From assembly GCA_905372155.1 (NCBI GenBank), contig CAJPNZ010000143.1, forward strand, positions 1 through 6,509: a stretch of 6,509 nucleotides of DNA, read 5' to 3'. How positions within the stretch are numbered: the stretch's first letter is position 1; each line of letters opens with the position of its first letter. The notes under the pieces were generated by a model. It was not told the DNA's origin. It was given only the letters and a program-made list of their open reading frames with translations, and searched no databases. The stretch comes from Propionibacteriaceae bacterium (GTDB taxonomy: Bacteria > Actinomycetota > Actinomycetes > Propionibacteriales > Propionibacteriaceae). Shown here piece after piece: positions 1-5,234 of this stretch. A program made the position numbers and the translations under genes.

Positions 1-1118
1 GCGGAAACCTTGATCTCGGGAGGCGGGAAGGTCACCTCCCCGTCGCGGACGATGGTCATGGTGCGCACCACCTCGTCGTCGAAGTCGATGACGAGGTTCC
101 CGTCCTTGCCGGGGGTCATGAGTTTGAGGGCGTTGACGAGGTTGGTGCCGTAGAGCTGCGACGACTGCCCGGGCAGCCGGGAGGACAGGTCCGTGTATCC
201 GATGATGGTCACCCCGTTGTCGGTGACGTAGCTCTCGCCGGGCCGGGTGAGCTCACAGTTGCCGCCGCCCATGGCTGCCATGTCCACGATCACCGAACCC
301 GCCTTCATGGATTTCACCATCTCGGCGGTGAGCAACCGGGGCGAGGGTTTCCCCGGAATTGCCGCGGTCGTGATGATGATGTCCACCTCACGCGCTTGGG
401 CGGCGTACAGTTCGGCTGCCCGTGCCGCGTAGTCGGCGCCGACCTCTTTCGCGTAGCCGTCGGAGCTGACCCCCTGATCGGCCTGGCCGACGTGCAGGAA
501 GGTGGCGCCCATGGATGTGACCTGCTCGGCCGTCTCGGGACGCACGTCGGTCGCCCGCACAATGGCCCCCAACGAGTTCGCGGCGCCGATGGCGGCGAGT
601 CCTGCGACACCGGTGCCGATCACGAGCACGGTGGCGGGGGGTACCTTGCCCGCCGCGGTCACCTGGCCGGTGAAGAACCGCCCGAAGGCATGGGCCGCCT
701 CGACGACGGCCCGGTAGCCGGAGATGTTCGCCAGAGAGCTGAGGGCGTCGAGGGCCTGGGCGCGGGAGGTGCGCGGCACCATGTCCATGCTCAGCGCGTT
801 GACGCCCTGGGCGGCGATCCTCCTGGTCAGGCTCGGGTCCTGCCTGGGTGCCAGGAAGGAGATCAGCGTGGCTCCCGGATGCATGTCCAGCAGCTGCGTG
901 TCCGAGGGTGCCCCGACCGCGAGCACGATGTCACGGTTCCAGGCGTTGTCGACGATCACTCCACCTACTTCACGGTAGGCGTCGTCGTCGAACGAGGCCC
1001 CGAGACCGGCTCCTGTCTCCACGAAGACGTGGTAGCCGAGTTTCCGCAGCTGAGCAACGGTCTTGGGAGTGGCGGCCACGCGCGTGTCGCTGGTTTCCCG
1101 AGGTACACCAATGTCCAT
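1..1118 (-). CDS. pntA: NAD(P)(+) transhydrogenase subunit alpha, NAD(H)-binding domain (3' end beyond window)
   Basis: The gene encodes the NAD(H)-binding part of proton-translocating transhydrogenase, which passes hydride between NADH and NADP+ in a reaction coupled to proton flow at the cytoplasmic membrane. From the ATG at 1118, 372 codons are visible and the frame runs off the left edge. The N-terminus MDIGVPRETSDTRVAATP is the family's typical opening. Residues 129-160 (LANISGYRAVVEAAHAFGRF, then TGQVTAAGKVPP) and the Rossmann motif VIGTGVAGLAA (166-176), followed by acidic D191 in RATDVRPE, match PntA rather than alanine dehydrogenase. GYTDLSSRLPGQSSQLYGTN (307-326) is the mobile-loop and transhydrogenase signature. 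The visible part ends about where domain I ends (E. coli PntA has about 510 residues), so a fused membrane domain and a split PntAa/PntAb form are both possible. No good Shine-Dalgarno precedes the ATG. The gene lies 216 bp downstream of the men operon on the same strand. Confidence 0.95.
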   Translation of the reverse strand, partial: MDIGVPRETSDTRVAATPKTVAQLRKLGYHVFVETGAGLGASFDDDAYREVGGVIVDNAWNRDIVLAVGAPSDTQLLDMHPGATLISFLAPRQDPSLTRRIAAQGVNALSMDMVPRTSRAQALDALSSLANISGYRAVVEAAHAFGRFFTGQVTAAGKVPPATVLVIGTGVAGLAAIGAANSLGAIVRATDVRPETAEQVTSMGATFLHVGQADQGVSSDGYAKEVGADYAARAAELYAAQAREVDIIITTAAIPGKPSPRLLTAEMVKSMKAGSVIVDMAAMGGGNCELTRPGESYVTDNGVTIIGYTDLSSRLPGQSSQLYGTNLVNALKLMTPGKDGNLVIDFDDEVVRTMTIVRDGEVTFPPPEIKVS

Positions 1119-1124
1119 GAGGCC

Positions 1125-1130
1125 ACGCTA
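1125..1130 (-). promoter_or_regulatory. Candidate -10 element for leaderless pntA mRNA
   Basis: On the minus strand TAGCGT fits the actinobacterial -10 pattern TANNNT and ends exactly 6 nt before the pntA ATG. Transcription would then begin at or next to the A of the start codon. This agrees with the lack of a Shine-Dalgarno sequence and with the frequency of leaderless mRNAs in actinobacteria. No convincing -35 hexamer is seen at 16-18 bp; TTGGAT lies 22 bp upstream, which is too far. This is an inference from spacing and pattern only. Confidence 0.35.
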
Positions 1131-1186
1131 TCGTTCATCGACCGTCCCGCGCATCCAAGGCGAGACTGATGCCGTTTCCGGAGACG

Positions 1187-1224
1187 ACGTCGGGCGGTTG
1201 ACGAAACCGCCAACCGCCCGACGT
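1187..1224. repeat. Perfect 14-bp inverted repeat (hairpin) upstream of pntA
   Basis: The arms ACGTCGGGCGGTTG (1187-1200) and CAACCGCCCGACGT (1211-1224) are exactly complementary around a 10-nt loop. No T-run follows on either strand, so it is not a classic intrinsic terminator. It lies 69 bp before the pntA start and 111 bp after the stop of the last men-operon gene. A 7-bp unit AACCGCC occurs twice in tandem (1205-1211 and 1212-1218), so the other arm can pair with either copy. It could be a U-less terminator for the men operon, an operator, or part of a structured pntA leader. Confidence 0.8.
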
Positions 1225-1242
1225 ACGGGCCGGACCGGGAAC

Positions 1243-1272
1243 GCCTCTCGGCGAAAGGCCGCTCGCAGCGGC
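1243..1272 (-). repeat. Two adjacent small hairpins in the pntA upstream region
   Basis: Read on the minus strand, GCCGCT-GCG-AGCGGC (1272-1258) is a perfect 6-bp hairpin. It is followed, with a 2-nt overlap, by GCCTTTC-GCC-GAGAGGC (1259-1243), a 7-bp hairpin that needs one U·G pair. That wobble pair works only in minus-strand RNA (the plus strand would have C·A), which fits this stretch being transcribed in the men/pntA direction. A short CCUUUC follows the first hairpin, so it could be a weak terminator for the men operon. The pairing is read directly; the role is inferred. Confidence 0.5.
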
Positions 1273-1312
1273 TAAAGGTGGAGCCCGGGGTTACCGCGAT
1301 CCGGTGAGACCC

Positions 1313-1318
1313 ATACTA
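1313..1318 (-). promoter_or_regulatory. Alternative -10 candidate giving a long pntA leader
   Basis: TAGTAT on the minus strand fits TANNNT better than most of this GC-rich gap. It lies just after the stop of the last men-operon gene. If used, transcription would start near 1306 and give a leader of about 190 nt that contains all the hairpins at 1187-1272. No good -35 box is found at normal spacing (TGGTGA at 16 bp is a poor match). It is an alternative to the leaderless candidate next to the pntA ATG. Confidence 0.25.
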
Positions 1319-1334
1319 GCGTGAACTTCGCCAA

Positions 1335-1820
1335 TCACCAGAGCTTTCCGGCGTACCAAGATTTGGAGCACCCCTCCAGCTCCGCGGCGAGCTGATCCCA
1401 ACGAGGCCCGAGGCGTCTGCCGATGATGGCCGCCCGGGCACACAGATCACCGAAATCGCCCTCGTACTCCCCCGCGAGGACGCTGCGCACGTCCTCGGCG
1501 ACGGGCCCCTCGGGAAGCTTCCTCTCAATCTGCCGCAACCGCCACAGCGACCCGGGTAGGGAGACAGCCGCCATCCGGGACCAGAGTTCCAGGAGGTCCT
1601 CGATGCCCTCGGCCGCTATGTACTCCACCAGCCGGGTGCGCACCGCAGGCACCGCCTTGTCCCCCACCATGTGAACGAGAACGGCGGCGGTGTCGTGAGC
1701 CGTGCTGCTCTCGTCCGCCGGATCCCCTGAACCATTGAACTCTTCAAGGATGTCACTTGGTCGCCTCACAGGCTTGTGGAACTGACGCACTTCGTCTTCC
1801 CTCCTTGAACGAGTATTCAT
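1335..1820 (-). CDS. Hypothetical 161-aa soluble protein, last gene of the men operon
   Basis: I do not recognise the family. The 161-residue product has a charged, probably disordered N-terminus (1-42, including MNTRSRREDEV and a DPADESST stretch). The rest looks largely helical: about 43-70, then EGIEDLLELWSRMA (71-84), SLPGSLWRLRQIERKL (87-102) and DFGDLCARAAIIGRRLG (122-138), with a Trp-rich end (SWYAGKLW). There is no signal peptide, membrane segment or catalytic motif that I can see; the two cysteines are C127 and C151. It begins 17 nt after the menD stop with its own strong ribosome binding site, so it is very likely co-transcribed with menD and possibly coupled to it. A second start, GTG at 1790 (151 aa), is also well supplied with a Shine-Dalgarno. 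The opening codons are AT-richer than the flanking genes. Position suggests, but does not show, a link to menaquinone synthesis. Confidence 0.8.
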   Translation of the reverse strand: MNTRSRREDEVRQFHKPVRRPSDILEEFNGSGDPADESSTAHDTAAVLVHMVGDKAVPAVRTRLVEYIAAEGIEDLLELWSRMAAVSLPGSLWRLRQIERKLPEGPVAEDVRSVLAGEYEGDFGDLCARAAIIGRRLGPRWDQLAAELEGCSKSWYAGKLW

Positions 1821-1826
1821 TCGCCA

Positions 1827-1832
1827 CTCCTT
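1827..1832 (-). promoter_or_regulatory. Ribosome binding site AAGGAG of the small hypothetical gene
   Basis: AAGGAG ends 6 nt before the ATG at 1820 and starts 5 nt after the menD stop codon (1838-1840). It supports the ATG start and suggests that ribosomes finishing menD can reinitiate here. It is the clearest Shine-Dalgarno in the downstream half of the operon. Confidence 0.75.
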
Positions 1833-1837
1833 GAAGG

Positions 1838-3391
1838 CTAGTCCTGACCCAGGACAATATGCAGTAACTCTCGGTCAGAGCTTGGCCTGGCGAGCATCTG
1901 ACGCAGCGATTGTATGCAGGTAACTTCTGCCGTCCGCCACCCCATCGAACGGACCACTGAACCCAGCTCAACCCCTTGGGGAGCGCGAAACACCCGATCG
2001 AAAGCGGCTGCGAACGCCGGCTGTCCCTGCTCCAGTGAGGCAAAGATCGTTCCTCCATGGTCGTCCAAAAGGATGACACGTAAACGCGCCTCGTGTCCAA
2101 CCTCGGGCGTGGCCAACGCGCCCAGGTCGTGCTGCAGGGTGAGATCACCCAGCAACAACGTCGTCGGCGCTCCGGTCGCCAACGCGATCCCGGTCGCGGT
2201 TGCAACAGTACCGTCTATCCCGGCAAGCCCGCGATTCGCCCAGCAGAGGCCGGGACTCGGGTTGATCGGCGCGAGGTCCGCGTAGCGAATGCTGGAGCTG
2301 GCGCCGAAGACCAGGTTCTCGCCGGGCCGCGTGGCCGCGACCACCTCCGCGGCCACGGTCTCCCCCGTGAGCTCCCGCGGTTCCCGCGGGATCGCGTCCC
2401 CCGGATCCCGCCAGCGGGCCAGCCAGGCGGGATCCCCGGGCGGCAGCAGGACGCGGTCGACCACCCGTGCGGCGGCGTGCCCGGGATCGATCCAGTCGGC
2501 GTGTGGGGCGACGACGATCAGCTCGACGTCGCCGCGGCCCAGCAGCTCGGTAACGGGCCTGGACAGCGTGGGGTGCCCGAAGACCACCACGCGTTCGATC
2601 TCGGCTCCGAGGACGGGCAGCAGCTCCCGGTAGCGGGGCACTGCGCTGCCGGTGCGGGCGTTGCTGGATGGTTCGGCCAGCAGCGGGACACCTGCCACCT
2701 CCGCGACGGCCCTGGCCTCCGCCCCCACCGCGGGGGACGCGTCCCCCGCGAGCACCACGGTGCGGGCCGGTCCCGTCGCCTCGTACACCTCGACGCCGGC
2801 GCTCGGGGCGATGACCGGGCGCACCTCCTGGGCTTCGGGCGCGGGTGTGGCGGCGTCGACGAGCGGGGTCTCGAACTCCACGTTGACCTGCACGGGTCCC
2901 GGGCGGCGGGTCCTGGCACCTGCGGCCAGGGCGCAGGCCCGGGTGATCGTCGCACGCCAGGCCGGTTCGGTGCCCGTGCCGGAGGCCAGCCGCAGCACCC
3001 CGACCGCGGCGGGGCCGAGGATCCCCAGCTGGTCGCAGGTCTGGTTGGCGCCCGTGCCGACCAGGTTCGCGGGGCGGTCGGCGGTGAGCAGCAGCAGTGG
3101 GATCCCGGAGGCGCGCGCCTCCATGGCGGCGGGAACCAGGTTCCCCACGGCCGTCCCGGAAGTGGTGGCCACCGCCACGACCCTGCCCGAGGCCTTCGCC
3201 ATCCCGAGGGCGGTGAACGCCGCGACGCGTTCGTCGATCCTGACGTGCAGCCGCAGCAGCCCTGCGGTTTCAGCGGCGTGAAGGGCCAGGGAGACCGGGG
3301 CGTTGCGGGAACCGGGCGCCAGCAGCACGTCCCGGACCCCGGAGGCCAGCAGGGCCTCCACGATCACCTTTCCCAGCAGCGGGGAGTTCAC
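1838..3391 (-). CDS. menD: 2-succinyl-5-enolpyruvyl-6-hydroxy-3-cyclohexene-1-carboxylate (SEPHCHC) synthase
   Basis: This ThDP- and Mg-dependent enzyme joins 2-oxoglutarate (with CO2 loss) to isochorismate, the first committed step of classical menaquinone synthesis. The product is 517 aa, slightly shorter than E. coli MenD. The start is GTG at 3391, overlapping the menC stop as GTGA; the protein then reads VNSPLLGKVIVEALLASGVRDV, a normal MenD opening. Visible motifs are LLAPGSRNAP (23-32), the ThDP-activating glutamate E54 in RIDERVAAFTALGMAKAS, TTSGTAVGNL (76-85), TADRPANLVGTGANQ (103-117), WANRGLAGIDGTVATATG (384-401), and the ThDP/Mg motif GDLTLQHDL (415-423) followed by LLDDHGG (441-447). 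The last ~90 codons have lower GC than the rest and include two TTA codons (L437, L509) and one ATA (I493). The reading frame remains open upstream through menC, but that part is Arg/Gly/Pro-rich antiparallel noise. Confidence 0.96.
   Translation of the reverse strand: MNSPLLGKVIVEALLASGVRDVLLAPGSRNAPVSLALHAAETAGLLRLHVRIDERVAAFTALGMAKASGRVVAVATTSGTAVGNLVPAAMEARASGIPLLLLTADRPANLVGTGANQTCDQLGILGPAAVGVLRLASGTGTEPAWRATITRACALAAGARTRRPGPVQVNVEFETPLVDAATPAPEAQEVRPVIAPSAGVEVYEATGPARTVVLAGDASPAVGAEARAVAEVAGVPLLAEPSSNARTGSAVPRYRELLPVLGAEIERVVVFGHPTLSRPVTELLGRGDVELIVVAPHADWIDPGHAAARVVDRVLLPPGDPAWLARWRDPGDAIPREPRELTGETVAAEVVAATRPGENLVFGASSSIRYADLAPINPSPGLCWANRGLAGIDGTVATATGIALATGAPTTLLLGDLTLQHDLGALATPEVGHEARLRVILLDDHGGTIFASLEQGQPAFAAAFDRVFRAPQGVELGSVVRSMGWRTAEVTCIQSLRQMLARPSSDRELLHIVLGQD
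2729..2750. repeat. 22-bp perfect palindrome inside menD
   Basis: The sequence starts CGCGGGGGACG and continues with its exact reverse complement, centred on ACGCGT. It encodes part of LAGDASPAVG around residues 216-221 of MenD, so it is fully coding. In DNA it could form a cruciform, and in RNA a 9-bp GC stem with a CGCG loop. Its function, if any, is unknown. Confidence 0.7.
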
Positions 3392-4335
3392 GGCAGACCC
3401 ACCCCCGCGACCGCGGCCACCCGGTGCAGCCTGTCCAGCCACCAGCGTTCGGTGCGCGCGTCGGCGCGGCAGGCCTTCAGCAGATCGGCGTCGACGTGCG
3501 CGGGGCGCACCTCGATCTTGCCCGCGGCCGGCAGCAGCGGGTGCGTGGTGACGTCGCGGGCCAGGAGCCGGCCGGTCTCCAGGCCGCAGGCGAACGGCAG
3601 TTCCGGCAGGGCCGCGGCCAGCCGCAGGCCCGCCTCCAGCCCGACGGAGGTCTCCACGGCGCTGGAGACCACCACGGGAAGCCCCAGCCGCTCCGCCAGG
3701 TCGAGGCAGGCGGCGGCCCCGCCGAGTGGCTGCACCTTCAACACCACCACGTCGGCCGCGCCGAGCTCCCTCACCCGCAAGGGATCGGCGGCCCGCCGGA
3801 TGGATTCGTCGGCAGCGATCGCGACCATGCCGTCCAGGCGGCGGCGCAGCTCGGCGAGCTCCTCCGCGCTGGCGCAGGGCTGTTCCACGTATTCGAGGCC
3901 GAACTGCGCGAGCTCCCGGATCGCCTCCTCGGCCCGGTCTGGCGTCCAGGCCCCGTTGGCATCGACGCGGATCGCCCCGCCGGACAGGGCGGCGCGGGCG
4001 GCCGCCACCCGGGCCACGTCGTCGTCGAGGCCCTCGCCGGGGGCCGCGACCTTGACCTTCAGGGTGCGGCACCCGGATTCCGCGGCCCGCCGCGCCACCT
4101 CGGCGGGGCCGATGGCGGGGATGATGCCGTTGACGGCTACGCGGTCCCGCAGCGGTTCGGGATGGCCCTCGCGGGCCGCCGCGACAGCTGCCCGCAGCCA
4201 GGTGGCGGCCTCCTGGTCGTCGTACTCCCGGAAGGGACTCCACTCGGCCCAGCCCGCCTCGCCCTCGAACAGGACTCCCTGCCGCCGGGTGACGCCCCGG
4301 AACGGAACCAGCAGGGGGATGTCGAAGACGATCAC
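3388..4335 (-). CDS. menC: o-Succinylbenzoate synthase (enolase superfamily)
   Basis: MenC dehydrates SHCHC to o-succinylbenzoate. The 315-aa product carries the full enolase-superfamily active site: K93-x-K95 in LKVKVA (K95 as acid/base), the metal ligands D125 (RVDANGAW), E151 (VEQP) and D176 (AADES), and K200 (VLKVQPLGG). The N-terminal capping domain covers about residues 1-85 and the barrel the rest. The start is GTG at 4335, overlapping the menA stop as GTGA, and the gene ends by overlapping the menD GTG in the same way, so translation of the three genes is probably coupled. The length and motifs fit the actinobacterial OSBS branch. Some enolase-family OSBS enzymes are promiscuous N-acylamino acid racemases, but the position between menA and menD makes menaquinone synthesis the clear role. 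Confidence 0.95.
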   Translation of the reverse strand: MIVFDIPLLVPFRGVTRRQGVLFEGEAGWAEWSPFREYDDQEAATWLRAAVAAAREGHPEPLRDRVAVNGIIPAIGPAEVARRAAESGCRTLKVKVAAPGEGLDDDVARVAAARAALSGGAIRVDANGAWTPDRAEEAIRELAQFGLEYVEQPCASAEELAELRRRLDGMVAIAADESIRRAADPLRVRELGAADVVVLKVQPLGGAAACLDLAERLGLPVVVSSAVETSVGLEAGLRLAAALPELPFACGLETGRLLARDVTTHPLLPAAGKIEVRPAHVDADLLKACRADARTERWWLDRLHRVAAVAGVGLP

Positions 4336-5222
4336 CGGCCGACCACCGCCCCCAGCAGCAGCCCGGCGGCCATCGCCAGCTCCGTGAAGGACGTGGCCTG
4401 GAGCATCGCGATCAGGTCGCGTCCGATGGCCCCGCCCAGCAGCCGCGCCGCGGGGCCGAGCACCAGGACGAATCCCAGCAGCCCAAGCCCCGCCCAGGGC
4501 GTGCTGAGCGCCATCACCCCGAGCACCGAGGCCGCACCCACCACCAGCAGGGCCACGAAGAAGGCCCGGGTTCCGGAATCACCCAGCCGGGTGGCCAGGG
4601 TGCGTTTGCCCACCTCGGCGTCGGCGGTGAGGTCGCGGAGGTTGTTGACCACCAGCAGGGCACTGGCCAGGGCCCCGACCCCGACGGCCGCCACCCAGGA
4701 GACCGGCGGGGCCGAGTCGAAGGTGACCAGGGTGGTGCCCACCGTCGCCACCAAACCGAAGAACAGGAAGACCATGACCTCCCCGAGGCCGCGATACCCG
4801 TAGGGCTGGGAACCGCCCGTGTAGTACCAGGCCGCGAGGATGCTGGTGGCCCCGACCGCCAGCATCCACCAGTGCCCGCTGATCACGACGATCACGCTCC
4901 CCAGCACCGCCGCCACACCGAAACACAGGAACGCGGCCCGTTTCACCGCTTCGGGGCGCGCCAACCCGGAGGCGGTCAACCGGACCGGGCCGACGCGCAC
5001 GTCGTCGGTGCCGCGGATGCCGTCGGAGTAGTCGTTGGCGTAGTTGACCCCCACCTGGAGGGCCAGCGCCACCCCGAGGCAGAGCAGGGGAAGCAGGATC
5101 AGGCGCCACAGGGGCGGTGTGGGACCGGTCCCGAGTCCTGCGGCCACTCCCGCCAGGATGGGTGCGGCTGCGGCGGGAAGGGTCCGGGGCCGGGCACCGG
5201 CCACCCACGTGGAGAAGCTCAT
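4332..5222 (-). CDS. menA: 1,4-dihydroxy-2-naphthoate polyprenyltransferase
   Basis: MenA transfers a polyprenyl chain to DHNA in the membrane, giving demethylmenaquinone. The 296-aa product is a polytopic UbiA-superfamily protein with about eight or nine hydrophobic helices. The two Asp-rich motifs that bind Mg-pyrophosphate are visible: N60-YANDYSD (60-67, continuing GIRGTDD) and N193-NLRDLTAD (193-201), followed by GKRTLATRLG. R79-V-G-P-V-R-L-T-ASG (77-86) is also typical of MenA and helps separate it from UbiA and heme O synthase. The ATG at 5222 lies 12 nt after the menE stop and has no clear Shine-Dalgarno, so coupling to menE is likely. The gene ends overlapping the menC GTG. The start MSFSTWVAGARPRTLPAA matches the usual MenA N-terminus. 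Confidence 0.95.
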   Translation of the reverse strand: MSFSTWVAGARPRTLPAAAAPILAGVAAGLGTGPTPPLWRLILLPLLCLGVALALQVGVNYANDYSDGIRGTDDVRVGPVRLTASGLARPEAVKRAAFLCFGVAAVLGSVIVVISGHWWMLAVGATSILAAWYYTGGSQPYGYRGLGEVMVFLFFGLVATVGTTLVTFDSAPPVSWVAAVGVGALASALLVVNNLRDLTADAEVGKRTLATRLGDSGTRAFFVALLVVGAASVLGVMALSTPWAGLGLLGFVLVLGPAARLLGGAIGRDLIAMLQATSFTELAMAAGLLLGAVVGR

Positions 5223-5234
5223 GATGGGGTCATG

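Noticed and set aside
1..1118. Alanine dehydrogenase instead of transhydrogenase alpha
   Set aside because: The two share a fold, but the AAHAFGRFFTGQVTAAGKVPP stretch (split around residue 150) and the RLPGQSSQLYGTN motif are specific to PntA.
1801..1835. 9-bp direct repeat CTCCTTGAA (1801-1809, 1827-1835) as a target-site duplication left by a mobile element
   Set aside because: Only 17 bp separate the copies, there are no terminal inverted repeats or transposase remnants, and both copies work as Shine-Dalgarno boxes on the minus strand, which is a simpler explanation.
3392..4243. Open frame continuing 284 codons upstream of menD, giving an apparent 801-aa fusion protein
   Set aside because: The extra part is Arg/Gly/Pro-rich low-complexity translation of menC in another frame, with no domain. 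menC in its own frame has all catalytic residues, and the MenD homology starts at the GTG at 3391.
2093..4387. Plus-strand open frame of 764 codons antisense to menC and menD, and others of 257-470 codons along the window
   Set aside because: Long antisense frames are expected at about 70-75% GC. Their translations are compositionally biased, show no recognisable domain and lack ribosome sites, while the minus-strand genes are certain.
5219..5233. Four-codon mini-frame MTPS between menE and menA whose stop overlaps the menA ATG
   Set aside because: It has no ribosome site and is short enough to arise by chance in a 12-nt gap. It could act in coupling, but nothing supports it.
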